64,000 nt of DNA, taken from positions 4,434,001 to 4,498,000 of the forward strand of contig NZ_CP036402.1 in the NCBI RefSeq assembly GCF_004322855.1. Direction: 5' to 3'. The stretch's first letter is position 1. Each line of letters starts with the position of its first letter. The DNA is from Egibacter rhizosphaerae (GTDB lineage Bacteria; Actinomycetota; Nitriliruptoria; Euzebyales; Egibacteraceae). Both the position numbers and the translations under genes were made by a program. Below the pieces are notes generated by a model. It saw only the letters and a program-made list of their open reading frames with translations, searched no databases and had not been told where the DNA came from. Positions 43,144 through 53,817 of this stretch are shown here, one piece after another.

Positions 43144-45177
43144 TTAGCGACGCGTCGGGCCGGCGCTCCCACCTGGGTCCTGTGCGAGCGCGGCCACCCG
43201 CGCCGCCAGTTCGGGCGGGTCGATGACACGGAGCCCGCCCTCCCCGGCGAGCACGAGACGGGCCGCCCAATCGAGGGAGCGCACGCGCAGTGCCGCGATT
43301 CCGTCCTCCTCGACGGCACCCGTCCCCTCGAGCTGCCACCGGGCCCACGACCTCACTCGGAGCACGACGAGAGGGTGGTCCGGGGCGGGCCGGTACCCGG
43401 GGGGTCGGGCCGTCGCGTCGGGGGGTGGTGCGGCCGCGAGCTCCCCGGTGGTCTCGAGTCGGTGGACGCGATCGAGCCGGAAGTCCCGGGGTGCCTGGCT
43501 GCTGCGGCACCAGCCGCGCAGATACCACCACCCGTCCGCGCCGATCGTCGCCCACGGCTCGACCTCGCGCACGGTGGGCTCCGCGGCGTCGGCGGCGCGG
43601 TGCACGAGCCGGACCACGCGGCGGCCCTCGACCGCCTCGCGCGCGTCGGCGACCCACTCGTCGCCGTCGCCGGTGACGTCCAGGGCGACCGGCACCTCGT
43701 CGATGCCGAGCGCGGCCGCGAGCCGTGACGCTGCGTGCTCCAGCAGTGCCTGACCGCCCGCACGGGGCTCGCTCCCCGCGATCCCGGGCTGCCCGCCCGG
43801 GATCGCGGCCACCGCGTGCGCGGCGAGGAGCAGGCCCAGCGCTTGGGGCAGGTCGAGGCGCAGCGGGCGCCGGAACCAGTCGGCGAGGCGGATCGTGACC
43901 CGGTCCCCGACCACGCGCGTTTCGACGAGATCCCCACCGCCGTACCCGGGCACCCCGCAGTAACCGAGCACGTCGAGGTCCGCGGCGATGTCCTCGGGGC
44001 TCCCGCCGAACCGGTTCGCGAGCTCGTCGAGCGTCGCTCCGGGGTTGGCCAACACCCACGGGACCAGGGCCAGCAGGCGGTCGATGCGGGTCGCCACCCC
44101 GCCGTCGGACCCCGCGGCTTCCCGTGTCCCGGCCTCCTCGACCTCGCCGCGCACACGCTCGGCCTCCACCAGGGCCGACCGCCAGCCGTCCACGTCGACG
44201 TCGGCGGCCTGGGCGTCCGACGGCTCGGCCGCGAGCAGCGCCCGCGCCGCGGTCACTCGATCGACGACCGACGGCGGCCCCTCGACCCGGACCTCCGGAA
44301 AGTGCGCGAGCGCCCATCGCACGGCCGCATCGCTGTCACGGTGAAGCACCCGGAATCGCGTCCACCCGTCGGTCCGGGTCCGGCCCGGCTCGGTGGCGGC
44401 TCGCGCGACCTCGGCCTCGACCCCCGGGGCGACCGCGACCTCGAGCTCCACCGGTTCGGCCGGCGGGACGACCTCGGTGACGTCGACGGTCGGGCGGCTC
44501 TCGAAGGCGCCGGGCTCGGAGTTGAACGTCACCCCGCCCCGGATGCGGTCGACGCGGAACGCGCGATCCGCGCCCCGGTCCCGATCCCACGCGACGAGGT
44601 ACCAGCGACCCCTGCGATGCACGAGCCCGGCCGGCTCGACGTTGCGTGTCTCGGGCCGGCGGTCCGGTGGCGCGTAGTCGAAGCGCACCCGCCGTTGCTC
44701 GCGCAAGGCACCGAGGAGCGGGGGCAGCACCTCGCCGTCCGGGGTGAGGCGCAAGGCGAGTCCCCCGCTGTGAGCGCTCGGAATGGCCTGGCCCTGCTCG
44801 GTCGCCGCCAGGCGGCGCAGGCCACCCGGCGCGTCGAGCCCGGCGGTGTCCAGCTGCACCGCTCGGGCGGCCGCGGCCAGCGCGGTGAGCTCCTCCGGTG
44901 TGAGGTCGAGCGGTGGGAGCTCGTACGCGTCGGTGGGAATGCGATAGCCCTCGACCTCGCCCAGGCGATCGGCGCGCGCCGTCTCGATCGGGACCCCGAG
45001 CGCGCGGAGCTCGGCCTTGTCGCGCTCGAACATGCGGCGGAACGCGGTGGCTTCCTGCCCGTAGCCGGCCACGGTCGTGCGGATCTCCTCGGCGGTGAGC
45101 GGCCTGCGGGCGTCGCGCAGGGCAATGACGAGATTGAGCAACCGCTCCAGCCGGCCTGCCAACGACTCCCCCTGCAC
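43144..45177 (-). CDS. pafBC: PafB-PafC fusion, WYL-domain DNA-damage regulator
   Basis: About 677 residues made of two copies of winged helix plus WYL plus WCX. PafB half: HTH at 5-70 (Ala-Glu-Glu-Ile-Arg near 33), WYL core near 205 (Val-His-Arg-Arg-Gly-Arg-Trp-Tyr-Leu-Val-Ala-Trp). PafC half: HTH from about 372, WYL core near 568 (Trp-Trp-Tyr-Leu-Arg-Gly-Trp-Cys). In mycobacteria PafB and PafC form a heterodimer that activates the LexA-independent DNA-damage regulon; fusions are known in other actinobacteria. The start is uncertain: GTG 45177 precedes the conserved start, and the frame is open to 45423. Confidence 0.9.
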   Translation of the reverse strand: MQGESLAGRLERLLNLVIALRDARRPLTAEEIRTTVAGYGQEATAFRRMFERDKAELRALGVPIETARADRLGEVEGYRIPTDAYELPPLDLTPEELTALAAAARAVQLDTAGLDAPGGLRRLAATEQGQAIPSAHSGGLALRLTPDGEVLPPLLGALREQRRVRFDYAPPDRRPETRNVEPAGLVHRRGRWYLVAWDRDRGADRAFRVDRIRGGVTFNSEPGAFESRPTVDVTEVVPPAEPVELEVAVAPGVEAEVARAATEPGRTRTDGWTRFRVLHRDSDAAVRWALAHFPEVRVEGPPSVVDRVTAARALLAAEPSDAQAADVDVDGWRSALVEAERVRGEVEEAGTREAAGSDGGVATRIDRLLALVPWVLANPGATLDELANRFGGSPEDIAADLDVLGYCGVPGYGGGDLVETRVVGDRVTIRLADWFRRPLRLDLPQALGLLLAAHAVAAIPGGQPGIAGSEPRAGGQALLEHAASRLAAALGIDEVPVALDVTGDGDEWVADAREAVEGRRVVRLVHRAADAAEPTVREVEPWATIGADGWWYLRGWCRSSQAPRDFRLDRVHRLETTGELAAAPPPDATARPPGYRPAPDHPLVVLRVRSWARWQLEGTGAVEEDGIAALRVRSLDWAARLVLAGEGGLRVIDPPELAARVAALAQDPGGSAGPTRR

Positions 45178-45341
45178 CTTCGACGTCGCGTGGGCGATCC
45201 GATCGGCCAGGAGGGTAGCCCGTGCACCTCGTGGCGGACCGCACCGCGTCACATACCCTGGGTCGCCGGGCTCCGATCGGAGCCCGGCGACGCGTGTCGG
45301 GGGGCACGCGCGCGACGCAGTTGTCGGGAGGACGCACCGGC

Positions 45342-47984
45342 GTGGCCGATCAACCCGGGGGTCGTGGCACGAGCGGCTGGAGCCGCACCAGCACCGGCAC
45401 GGAGGGGCCCGAGGCGCCGCCACCCCGGCGCGAGGGTCCCTGGCCGGTCCGTGCGATCACGCTCCTCATCGTCGGCGTGGCCGGCCTTGTCGGCATCGCG
45501 CTCCTCGTGACGGCGCTGTTGCCGAGGGCTGCGCTCGATGTCGCCGACGCGGTCGAGGTCAGCGCCGACCTGCCCGAGGACACCGAGTTGCCCGACCTGC
45601 GGGAGCGGTCGTTCGTCTACGCCGCGGACGGGACGCTGCTGTCGGTGCTGGCGGACGAGGAGGACCGCCGGGTGGTGCCGCTCGAGGCACTGCCCGATCA
45701 CGTCTGGCAGGCCGTCGTGACCGCCGAGGACCGCCGCTTCCACGAGCACGAGGGCTATGACCCCGAGGGCATCGGCCGCGCGCTGTTCGCGAACATCCGC
45801 GAGGGTGGCGTGTCACAGGGCGGGTCGACGATCACCCAACAGCTGGCGAAGAACAACTTCCTGGACGACAGCCAGACCCTCGACCGCAAGCTGCAGGAAG
45901 TCCTCTACGCGATGGCGCTCGAGGACGAGCACGACAAGGACGACCTGCTCGAGCGCTACCTCAACCAGATCTACTTCGGCTCGGGGGCGTACGGCATCCA
46001 GGCGGCGGCCGAGGAGTACTTCGACGTCGGCGCCGCCGACCTGCGCCCCGACCAGAGCGCCCTGCTGGCCTCGCTCATCGCCGCCCCGAACGCGTACAAC
46101 CCTCGCGAGAAGCCCGACGCTGCGCTCGCGCGTCGTGACGGGGTCCTCCGTGCGATGGCCGAGGAGGGGTACCTGAGCGGGCGGGTGGTGGACGACCTCA
46201 CCGAGGCGGATCTCGAGATCGCGGAACGCCGGGAGCGGGAGGTCCGCGAGCCCTTCGTGGTCGAGGAGGTCAAGCGCCAGTTCCTCGCCGACGAGCGGTA
46301 CGGCGACACGCGGGAGGAGCGCGCGGAGTTGCTGTTCGGTGGCGGGATCGAGATCCACACGACCATCGATCCGGACCTGCAGGACATCGCCCGCGACGTG
46401 GTCGCCGAGTCCTTCCCTGAGGGCGAGCCGACCGCGGCCATCGCGACCGTCGAGCCGGCCAGTGGCGCGGTACAGGCCGTGCACTCGGGGGGCAGCTTCG
46501 AGGACGAGCAGTTCGATCTCGCCACGCAGGGCCGACGTCCACCCGGCAGTGCGTTCAAGACGTTCACCCTGTTCGAGGCCCTGCGCCAGGGGTTCCCGCC
46601 GGAACTCATGCTGGAGTCCGGGAGCCCGATGGAGTTCGAGGAGGCCCCCGGGGACGACACGTGGGAGGCCAGGAACTTCGGAGGGGCCGACTACGACTCG
46701 ATCGACCTCGCGGAGGCCACCCGCAACAGCGTGAACACGTACTACGCGCAGCTGTGGTTCATGGCCGGCCCCGAAGATGTGGTCGACTTTACCGAGGAGC
46801 TCGGGATCGATCGTGCCGCCTACGGCGACGACGATGAACTGTGGGGGCCGTACTCGCTCGGGGGTCTGACGCACGGGATCAAGCCGGTCGAGATGGCCAG
46901 CGCGTACGGGGCCATCGCGAACGACGGGATCCACCACGACTGGTACCTGATCGACCGCGTCGAGAGCCGGGACGAGACGCTCTACCAGCACGAGTTCGAC
47001 GGGACGCAGGTCATCCCCCAAGGGGTGAACGCGGTGGGGCGCGACATCCTGCTCGAGACCGTCAACGAGGGCACGGGTACCGCGGCCCGGATGCAGGGGT
47101 GGGACGTCGCCGGCAAGACGGGAACGACGAACGACAGCGCCGACGCTTGGTTCGCTGGCTTCACGCCGAATCTCTCGACGTCGGTCTGGGTGGGCCACCC
47201 CTCGGGGCAGGTGCCGATGCCCGGGGCCACGGGCGGCGACCTCGCCGCCCCGGTCTGGCAGACGTTCATGACCCGGGTGCTCGAGGACGCCGAGCCCGAG
47301 CGGTTCCCCGACGTCGATCGGGACCAGTTCGCCGCCGACTTCGACGGCGACGAGGTCGAGGTTCCGGACGTGACCGGGATGGACGAGGACGAGGCCGTCG
47401 CCGAGCTCGCGCAGGCCCGGTTGGGCTCCTCGATCACCCTGACGAGCTCGTTCGCTCCTGCCGGGGAGGTGGTGCAGCAGTCACCGACCGGTGGATCCAC
47501 CACCGAGATCGCGACGACGGTCGACCTGTACGTCTCGACCGGCGAGTCGCCGGAGGTCAACGTCCCTGACGTCGTCGGCGCGAGCGAGGGTGCGGCCATC
47601 GCCGCACTGCAGAACGCCGGATTCGACGTCCAGGTCAACCCGGTGGGCTCGTCCTCCCCCGCCGGCCAGGTCGTCGACCAGTCCCCCGGCGGGGGCGCAG
47701 CGGTTTCCGCCAACATCACGGTGACGATCGCGGTCTCGCAAGGAAGTGGGAACGGCACCGACGACGAGGACTCGCCGGACGACCCCGACCCGCCGCCCGA
47801 CGACGAGGACGAGCCCGACGACGGTGGCGGTGGCGGTGACGGTGATGGGGCCGATGACGGCAACGGCGGCGGCGACGGCGGCGACGACGGCGCGGACGGG
47901 CAGAGCGGCGACGGCCGCAACGGCGACAACGGCGACAACGGCGGCGGCAACGACGACAACGACGGCGCCGAGGAGGACCCCTAG
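45342..47984 (+). CDS. Class A penicillin-binding protein with PASTA domains
   Basis: An 880-residue bifunctional peptidoglycan synthase. A membrane helix (38-62) precedes the glycosyltransferase (80-260: Thr-Ala-Glu-Asp-Arg-Arg-Phe near 130 and Gln-Gly-Gly-Ser-Thr-Ile-Thr-Gln-Gln near 160). The transpeptidase has Ser-Ala-Phe-Lys near 400, Ser-Val-Asn near 462 and Lys-Thr-Gly near 590. Two PASTA domains (668-800) and a 75-residue Asp/Gly/Asn tail end it. M. tuberculosis PonA2 has a similar layout with PASTA. GTG 45342 follows GGGAGGA. It diverges from pafBC and converges on pafA. Confidence 0.92.
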   Translation: MADQPGGRGTSGWSRTSTGTEGPEAPPPRREGPWPVRAITLLIVGVAGLVGIALLVTALLPRAALDVADAVEVSADLPEDTELPDLRERSFVYAADGTLLSVLADEEDRRVVPLEALPDHVWQAVVTAEDRRFHEHEGYDPEGIGRALFANIREGGVSQGGSTITQQLAKNNFLDDSQTLDRKLQEVLYAMALEDEHDKDDLLERYLNQIYFGSGAYGIQAAAEEYFDVGAADLRPDQSALLASLIAAPNAYNPREKPDAALARRDGVLRAMAEEGYLSGRVVDDLTEADLEIAERREREVREPFVVEEVKRQFLADERYGDTREERAELLFGGGIEIHTTIDPDLQDIARDVVAESFPEGEPTAAIATVEPASGAVQAVHSGGSFEDEQFDLATQGRRPPGSAFKTFTLFEALRQGFPPELMLESGSPMEFEEAPGDDTWEARNFGGADYDSIDLAEATRNSVNTYYAQLWFMAGPEDVVDFTEELGIDRAAYGDDDELWGPYSLGGLTHGIKPVEMASAYGAIANDGIHHDWYLIDRVESRDETLYQHEFDGTQVIPQGVNAVGRDILLETVNEGTGTAARMQGWDVAGKTGTTNDSADAWFAGFTPNLSTSVWVGHPSGQVPMPGATGGDLAAPVWQTFMTRVLEDAEPERFPDVDRDQFAADFDGDEVEVPDVTGMDEDEAVAELAQARLGSSITLTSSFAPAGEVVQQSPTGGSTTEIATTVDLYVSTGESPEVNVPDVVGASEGAAIAALQNAGFDVQVNPVGSSSPAGQVVDQSPGGGAAVSANITVTIAVSQGSGNGTDDEDSPDDPDPPPDDEDEPDDGGGGGDGDGADDGNGGGDGGDDGADGQSGDGRNGDNGDNGGGNDDNDGAEEDP

Positions 47985-48010
47985 CTGGTGGACTGCGGGT
48001 CCGCGCGGCC

Positions 48011-49366
48011 CTACATGCTCGCGATGAGCTTGTCGACGCGCTCGTCGCTCGAGCGGAAGGGATCCTTGCACAGCACCGTGCGCTGGGCTTGATCGTTCAG
48101 CTTCAGGTGCACCCAGTCGACGGTGAAGTCGCGCCGGCGGCGCTTGGCCTCGCGGATGAAGGCCCCGCGCAGCGCCGCCCGAGTGGTCTCCGGCGGGTTC
48201 TCCATCGCGTGCGCGATCGCCTCGTCATCGACGACTCGGTCCATCCTTCCCCGGCGCTCCAGCAACTGCTGCAGTCCCCGAGCACGGCTCACGTCGTGGT
48301 ACTGCAGGTCCAGCATCCCGACGCGGGGGCTCGACAGCGGCAGGTCGTGCCGGCGGCGGAAGTCCTCGACCAGGTGATACTTGGCGACCCAGTCGCACTC
48401 GCGGGACAGCTTCAGCGGGTCGTCTGCCAACGTGTCCAGCACCCGCCCCCACTCGGCGAGGACGAGGTCGGTCTCGGGGTCGGAGCCCTCGTGCTCGATG
48501 AACTGGGCGACTCGCTCGAAGTACTCGCGTTGGATCTCGAGCGCGCTCATCTCGCGACCTCCCGCGAGGCGGACGCGGCGCTGACAGGTCATGTCGTGGC
48601 TGATCTCGCGGATCGCGCGGATCGGGTTGTCGAGCGAGAGATCGCGCATCACCGTGCCGGCCTCGACCATGCGCAGCACGAGGTCGGTGGTGGCGAGCTT
48701 GAGCCACGTGGCGTACTCGCTCATGTTCGAGTCGCCGACGATGACGTGCAGCCGACGGTACCGCTCGGCATCGGCGTGCGGCTCGTCGCGGCTGTTGATG
48801 ATCGGGCGGCTGCGCGTCGTCGCGCTCGAGAGCCCCTCCCAGATGTGCTCCGCTCGCTGGGAGATCGAGTAGACGGCGCCGCGGGGGGTCTGCAGCACCT
48901 TGCCCGCGCCGGCGAAGATCTGTCTCGAGACGAGGAACGGGATCAGCGTGTCCGCGAGCCGCTGGAACTCGCCGAAGCGGGCCACGAGGTAGTTCTCGTG
49001 GCTGCCGTAGGAGTTGCCGGCCGAATCGGTGTTGTTCTTGAACAGGTAGATCTCGCCGGCGATCCCCTCCTCGTGCAGTCGCTGCTCCGCCTGCTCGGTC
49101 AGCGACTCCAGGATCCGCTCCCCCGCCTTGTCGTGTGTGACGACGGCCCGCACCGAGTCGCACTCGGGCGTGGCGTACTCGGGGTGGCTGCCGACGTCGA
49201 GGTAGAGGCGGGCGCCGTTCTCGAGGAAGACGTTCGAGGAGCGCCCCCACGAGACGACCCGGCGGAAGAGGTAGCGGGCCACCTCGTCCGGTGACAGGCG
49301 CCGTTGCCCGCGGAAGGCGCACGTGACGCCGTACTCGACCTCGAGACCGAAGATGCGGCGTTCCAT
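48011..49366 (-). CDS. pafA: Pup--protein ligase PafA
   Basis: A 451-residue ligase joining the C-terminal Glu of Pup to substrate lysines. It matches mycobacterial PafA along its length: the start [13 protein letters not shown] with catalytic Glu9, [10 protein letters not shown] near 57, Phe-Lys-Asn-Asn-Thr-Asp-Ser near 108, and the end Lys-Asp-Pro-Phe-Arg then Leu-Ile-Ala-Ser-Met. It lacks the Dop loop, which separates it from dop in this window. ATG 49366 has a GGGAGGAA site; the open frame to 50347 is a shadow. Confidence 0.96.
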   Translation of the reverse strand: MERRIFGLEVEYGVTCAFRGQRRLSPDEVARYLFRRVVSWGRSSNVFLENGARLYLDVGSHPEYATPECDSVRAVVTHDKAGERILESLTEQAEQRLHEEGIAGEIYLFKNNTDSAGNSYGSHENYLVARFGEFQRLADTLIPFLVSRQIFAGAGKVLQTPRGAVYSISQRAEHIWEGLSSATTRSRPIINSRDEPHADAERYRRLHVIVGDSNMSEYATWLKLATTDLVLRMVEAGTVMRDLSLDNPIRAIREISHDMTCQRRVRLAGGREMSALEIQREYFERVAQFIEHEGSDPETDLVLAEWGRVLDTLADDPLKLSRECDWVAKYHLVEDFRRRHDLPLSSPRVGMLDLQYHDVSRARGLQQLLERRGRMDRVVDDEAIAHAMENPPETTRAALRGAFIREAKRRRRDFTVDWVHLKLNDQAQRTVLCKDPFRSSDERVDKLIASM

Positions 49367-49478
49367 GCGGGTTCCTCCCGGCTCTGGGATGCCCAGTCTA
49401 CGGCTTGGGTTCGGCCAGCGGCCGCGAGGGTCACACTGGGGACGTGATCGGCTCCGGACAGCCGGTGGGCGTGATGCC

Positions 49479-51911
49479 GTGAGTGACGACTGGGAGGCCG
49501 GGGAGACGCCGCGGCGCATCCGTCGACGCCATCGCGTTCTCCTGGCGGCGGCGGCCGTCGCGGTCGCGGGGATCGCGGTATCCCTCGCGCCCGGTGACGA
49601 ACCGGATGACGGGTCCGTGGAGGTCGAGGCCGGCGATCCCGACGAGGTCGACAACCTGACGGTGGAACCGGGGACGGGAGAGGATCCGCCCGATCGCGTC
49701 GAGCCGGGGACGGGAGAGGGTCCGCCCGATCGCGTCGAGCCGGACCCGGCCGAGGACGACGACGCGGCCACCGAGCGCGTCACGACGATCGGTCGCCCCG
49801 TGGGGGGCTGGAGCCCGCTGCCGGAGGCGCCTCTACCGGGCCGCGCCGAGCCGGGCGGGGCGTGGACCGGTGCGGAGTTCGTGGTGTGGGGCGGCCGCGA
49901 CCCCGAGGCCGGCACCTGGCACCGCGATGGCGCCGCGTACGATCCCGCGAGCGAGGAATGGCGGTCGCTGCCCGACGCGCCCGACGCGGCTGCCCCCGGG
50001 GGCACGGTGCTGTGGGACGACCACGACCTCGTCGTGCTCGGAGCCGACGGGGGGCGAACCTTGCGGCTCGACGTCGATGACGAGGAATGGGCGCGCCTCC
50101 CCGCCCCGCCCGTCGACCGGTGGACCGCGACGCGAGCCGCTGCGGCGGACGGCCGGACCTGGGTGGCCGACACGGGCGGCGCGGTCGTCGAGCTGGCCGG
50201 TGCGCACTGGGACCCCTTGCCCGATCCACCGCTCGAGGGCGTGACCGCCCTGGCGGCCGGTCCGGAGGGACTCGTCGCGTTCGGCCGGCCGAGCGATGGG
50301 GAGACTCTCGCCGACGATCCTGGGGAGGGCGGAGCAGGCGCCGACATCGGCCCGCGTGGAATGGCGGGGGCCGCGGTCGCCGCGGTCGCGTGGGAAGGAG
50401 ACGGCTGGGACGACCCCGACCCGGCCCCGTTCAGCGGTCAATGGACCCCCGACGCGTCCATGGACGATGAGGGCGCCATCACCGCGGCCGGCGCCGCGCA
50501 GAGCCGCGGCGCGGTCCACGCGGCCTGGCGATGGCACCCGTCGCAGGGTTGGACGGCGTTGCCGCGTCTTCCGGGGCGCACCGCTCGCGCCGAACCCCGG
50601 GTGGAACCGCTGCCCGGCGGCCGGGCCCTCGTCTGGCCCGCGGACGCGCCGGACGCCGCACGTGTGCTCGTGGCCGCCGGGGTCTCGCCGGGATCGAGCA
50701 GCGAGCAGAACGCGGTATGGCGGGAACTCGCCCGCCCGCCCGATGCGCTCTCCCCCGGCGCCGCGTCGGCCTGGTCGGGCGACGGCCTGTTCGTCTGGGG
50801 CGAGGACGGCGGCGCGGTGTGGCGCGAGCGCCCGCCGGGGGCGGTGGCGTTGCCCCCCTCCGATGCGCCGCGATGGGACGGCGACTGGGAGACGCTCCCG
50901 GCACTTCCCGATGATCGTCGGGACCCGACGCTCGCGGGCCTCGAGGACGGCCTGCTCGCGTGGAGCGGTCGTGACGCGGACGATCAGTTCGAGCGTGACG
51001 GGTTCGTCCTCCGCTCGTTCGACGGGCGATGGAGCGAGGTGGCGTCTGCCCCGATCGCGGGCCGGTACGAACCCGCGACGGCGTCGACGGGCCGGCGTGT
51101 CTTCGTGTGGGGCGGCGCCCGCGCCGTCAGGACGCCGCAGAACGAACGGGACGACGACGCGTACGCCGACGGCGCGGTCTACGACGCGGAGCGGGACGAG
51201 TGGCGCCGGCTGCCCGACGCGCCGCTGCCCCCGGTCGCCCGCCCGAGCGGGATGTGGGACGGTGACCGCTTCGTGGTGGTCAGCGCCTCGGGAGCGGCCG
51301 CGTACGACCCGGGTCAGGACGCCTGGCAGCGCCTGCCCGACCCGCCCGGGCACGTGGAGCCCGCCGTGGTCACCGCCGTCGATGACGAGCTGCGCCTACT
51401 CGCCTCCGACTGGGAGGACGAGATCGTCGCCGCGTCCCTGCGGGAGGGGCAGTGGGAGGTCGAGGCGGTCGCGGATCTGCCGGCCTCACCCCGTGCTGTG
51501 TCGCCCGAACCGACCGACGATGACCCACGACGCGCCGGCGCGTGGTCGGCCGAGTCCGCCGAGGTCGTGCTGGCCGAATCCGGTTGGCCCGTGCACGCTC
51601 CCCCTTGGGATGCCCCGGGCGGCGGCCCGGCAGCGCTCGTCGACGGACGTGTGGTGCTGTGGGGCGGAGCACGGATCGGTGACGCACACCACGGGCGGGC
51701 CGGCGCGGCTGCGATGGACACCGAGGGCGAGTGGTCGGTCCTGCCCGATCCCCCGCCCTACGCCGACGGCGACAGAGCGGTTGCCGTCGGCGGCGCGTTC
51801 GTGCTGTGGTCCGACGCGGGCGACCCGGCCGCGTTCCTGCCCGCGGACACGAACTCCGAGGCCGCGACCCCCGAGGCCACGACGCCCGAGGCCACGGCCC
51901 CCGACTCGTGA
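49479..51911 (+). CDS. Membrane-anchored Kelch/beta-propeller-like protein
   Basis: An 810-residue protein of unknown role. A basic Arg-Arg-Ile-Arg-Arg-Arg-His-Arg stretch and hydrophobic helix (19-35) suggest an uncleaved anchor with the rest outside. An acidic linker with a 12-residue repeat (about 63-86) follows. From about 110 to 790 there are recurring Kelch-like units, for example [10 protein letters not shown], then [15 protein letters not shown]. The end has Ala-Thr-Pro-Glu repeats. Two propellers would fit the length. It is wedged between pafA and prcA on the opposite strand. GTG 49479 is the likely start. Confidence 0.75.
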   Translation: MSDDWEAGETPRRIRRRHRVLLAAAAVAVAGIAVSLAPGDEPDDGSVEVEAGDPDEVDNLTVEPGTGEDPPDRVEPGTGEGPPDRVEPDPAEDDDAATERVTTIGRPVGGWSPLPEAPLPGRAEPGGAWTGAEFVVWGGRDPEAGTWHRDGAAYDPASEEWRSLPDAPDAAAPGGTVLWDDHDLVVLGADGGRTLRLDVDDEEWARLPAPPVDRWTATRAAAADGRTWVADTGGAVVELAGAHWDPLPDPPLEGVTALAAGPEGLVAFGRPSDGETLADDPGEGGAGADIGPRGMAGAAVAAVAWEGDGWDDPDPAPFSGQWTPDASMDDEGAITAAGAAQSRGAVHAAWRWHPSQGWTALPRLPGRTARAEPRVEPLPGGRALVWPADAPDAARVLVAAGVSPGSSSEQNAVWRELARPPDALSPGAASAWSGDGLFVWGEDGGAVWRERPPGAVALPPSDAPRWDGDWETLPALPDDRRDPTLAGLEDGLLAWSGRDADDQFERDGFVLRSFDGRWSEVASAPIAGRYEPATASTGRRVFVWGGARAVRTPQNERDDDAYADGAVYDAERDEWRRLPDAPLPPVARPSGMWDGDRFVVVSASGAAAYDPGQDAWQRLPDPPGHVEPAVVTAVDDELRLLASDWEDEIVAASLREGQWEVEAVADLPASPRAVSPEPTDDDPRRAGAWSAESAEVVLAESGWPVHAPPWDAPGGGPAALVDGRVVLWGGARIGDAHHGRAGAAAMDTEGEWSVLPDPPPYADGDRAVAVGGAFVLWSDAGDPAAFLPADTNSEAATPEATTPEATAPDS
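49665..49736. repeat. Two 36-bp tandem copies inside the Kelch-like gene
   Basis: Units 49665-49700 and 49701-49736 differ at two positions and encode Glu-Pro-Gly-Thr-Gly-Glu-x-Pro-Pro-Asp-Arg-Val twice, part of the acidic linker after the membrane anchor. The length keeps frame. Confidence 0.85.
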
Positions 51912-51918
51912 CTCGTGA

Positions 51919-51935
51919 CGAGCCCGCGAGGCTCG
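51919..51935. terminator. Short hairpin between convergent genes
   Basis: CGAGCC-CGCGA-GGCTCG lies in the 26-base gap between the convergent Kelch-like and prcA genes. It has a six-bp GC stem with no U-tract. It is plausible as a bidirectional stop; the position is the main support. Confidence 0.35.
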
Positions 51936-51937
51936 AG

Positions 51938-52663
51938 TCAGGACGCGCCCTGCCCGGACTCGTCGGCAGAGCCCGTCCCGTCGCCGGTGTCGAGCAACTC
52001 GACCACCCGCTCGGTCTCGAGCCGGAAGAACTTGCGGCGACCTCGATCGCGATCCAGGCCCGCCACCTCGAGCCGGCGAGGATCGACGGCACGATCCTCC
52101 CCGGAGGACAGCGCCGCGTGGGCTGCGCGCAACGCGGCCCCCAGGTCCATGCCGGGGGCGTAGCGGTCGGCGAGCTGGCGATTCACGGGTTCGGTCGTCC
52201 CGCCGATCACGACATGGCCGGACTCGTCGGAGATCGAGCCGTCGTACAGGATGTGATAGAGGTCCACGGCGTCCGGGGTGACCTCGGCGACCAGCAACTC
52301 CACCTCGAACGGCTTCGATGGCTCCGTGAAGGCGCTGCCCAGCGAATTCGCGTAGGCGTTCGCGAGCGAACGGCCCGTCACGTCCTCACGGGCGTACTGA
52401 TAGCCCGTGATGTCGGCCAGTCGGATCCCCTGTCGGCGCAGCAGCTCGAACTCGTTGTACTTGCCCACGGCGGCGAACGCGACACGATCGTAGATCTCGC
52501 TGATCTTGTGCAGCGTCGTCGAGGGATTCTCGGCCACGAACAGCACGCCCCGGTCGAACTCGATCGCGACGACCGATTTCCCGCGGCTGATCCCCTTCCG
52601 GGCGAAGTCCGCCCGGTCTTTCATCATCTGTTCGGGCGAGACGTAGGGCATCATCGACGACAC
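51938..52663 (-). CDS. prcA: 20S proteasome alpha subunit
   Basis: A 241-residue alpha-type subunit forming the outer rings and gate of the core particle. Seen: the N-terminal Met-Met-Pro-Tyr-Val-Ser-Pro-Glu-Gln-Met-Met gate peptide, Phe-Ala-Arg-Lys-Gly-Ile-Ser-Arg-Gly-Lys near 20-29, Val-Ala-Glu-Asn-Pro near 43, and an acidic, flexible C-terminus. There is no N-terminal catalytic Thr, as expected for alpha. GTG 52663 is seven bases after GAGGAG; ATG 52654 is an alternative. It lies 72 bases after prcB. Confidence 0.96.
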   Translation of the reverse strand: MSSMMPYVSPEQMMKDRADFARKGISRGKSVVAIEFDRGVLFVAENPSTTLHKISEIYDRVAFAAVGKYNEFELLRRQGIRLADITGYQYAREDVTGRSLANAYANSLGSAFTEPSKPFEVELLVAEVTPDAVDLYHILYDGSISDESGHVVIGGTTEPVNRQLADRYAPGMDLGAALRAAHAALSSGEDRAVDPRRLEVAGLDRDRGRRKFFRLETERVVELLDTGDGTGSADESGQGAS

Positions 52664-52735
52664 GGCACTGCTCCTCTGTCGCGTGCGACCGGTGGGTGGC
52701 TCGTGGGGCGGGAACTCTGCGGTATCGGGCGGCGA

Positions 52736-53584
52736 CTAGGACCTGCGGCGCTGGTTGATGACGGCATCGACCCGTTCGGCGACCGTGTCGTCCTCGAGCT
52801 CGCGATAGCCGTCGGAGTCGACGACGGTCACCAGCGGGTAGATCTGGCGGACGACGTCAGGCCCACCGGTGGCGATGTCCTCGTCCGCGGCGTCCCACAG
52901 CGCCTCGATCGCGATGTCGATGGCGGTCTCCCGCGAGAGGTCCTCGCGATACCGGGCCTTCAGGCTCCCGCGCGCGTCCCTGCCGCCAGAGCCGGTGCTC
53001 GCGAAGTGGCGCTCCTCGTAGCGGCCCCCCGTGGGGTCGAACTCGTAGATGCGCCCAGTGGTCCTCCCGTGGTCGAAACCGGCGAACATCGGGACGACGA
53101 CCAGGCCCTGCATCGCCATCGGGAGGTTGTTGCGCACCATCTGCGCGAGCTTGTTCGCCTTGCCCTCGAGCGAGAGCGGTGAACCCTCGACCTTCTCGTA
53201 GTGCTCCAACTCGGTGGCGAAGATCTTCGCGAGCTCCATGGCCGGTCCGGCCGCACCGCTGATCGCGACCGCCGACCACTCGTCGGCCTGGAAGACCTTC
53301 CGCACGTCGCGCTTGGAGATGACGTTCCCGGCCGTGGCCCGTCGATCGCCGGCCACGATCACTCCCCGCTCGTCGTCCCGTCCGAAGGTGAGGGCGAGGA
53401 CCGTCGTCCCGTCCACGTGCTCGGGCAAGCTGTCGAGCCGCGGGTGCGCGTCCGGTGCGGACCGCTCCAGCAGCGCCGAGAAGCTCGATCCCCCGGGGTC
53501 GAAGGGGCCCCTGCTCCCGACGCTGAAGCCAGGGCCCGAGGGATCCTCTCGAGAGACGTCGAATCCCTGGTCACGGGTGGTCAC
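52736..53584 (-). CDS. prcB: 20S proteasome beta subunit
   Basis: A 282-residue N-terminal nucleophile hydrolase. A 59-residue propeptide would be removed at His-Val-Asp-Gly|Thr-Thr-Val-Leu-Ala to expose Thr60. The supporting Asp (Val-Ala-Gly-Asp-Arg-Arg) and Lys (Ile-Ser-Lys-Arg-Asp) lie 17 and 33 residues into the mature chain as usual. Val-Ala-Ile-Ser-Gly-Ala-Ala-Gly-Pro-Ala is also conserved. GTG 53584 has a GGAGGA site. The paired prcA and the ATPase ARC complete the degradation machine. Confidence 0.96.
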   Translation of the reverse strand: MTTRDQGFDVSREDPSGPGFSVGSRGPFDPGGSSFSALLERSAPDAHPRLDSLPEHVDGTTVLALTFGRDDERGVIVAGDRRATAGNVISKRDVRKVFQADEWSAVAISGAAGPAMELAKIFATELEHYEKVEGSPLSLEGKANKLAQMVRNNLPMAMQGLVVVPMFAGFDHGRTTGRIYEFDPTGGRYEERHFASTGSGGRDARGSLKARYREDLSRETAIDIAIEALWDAADEDIATGGPDVVRQIYPLVTVVDSDGYRELEDDTVAERVDAVINQRRRS

Positions 53585-53817
53585 AGGCGCGTCCTCCGGT
53601 CGATGGGGGCACGGTGGGCATCCTAGGGGCGGCCTTTCCTGCCCGCAGGAGGTGTTGGCGGTCGGGCTCGTCCTGTTCTCCCTGCGCGTGTCACGTTGCC
53701 ACGAGCTTGGCACGCTATCGTTGCCCGCACCGAGGGTCGAGCGGTTCAGGCGGCCGTCGTCGCCCCGGTCGCCGATCCGTACCCTGGGCCGCGCCTCCCT
53801 GCGACGAGGATCCGATC

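Noticed and set aside
49367-50347. N-terminal extension of PafA
   Set aside because: PafA starts at the conserved Met-Glu-Arg-Arg with a strong ribosome site; the extension is low-complexity antisense of the Kelch-like gene.
53696-53721. Promoter TTGCCA/TATCGT before the rhodanese gene
   Set aside because: The spacing of 14 bases is too short, and the neighbouring TTGGCA is even closer.
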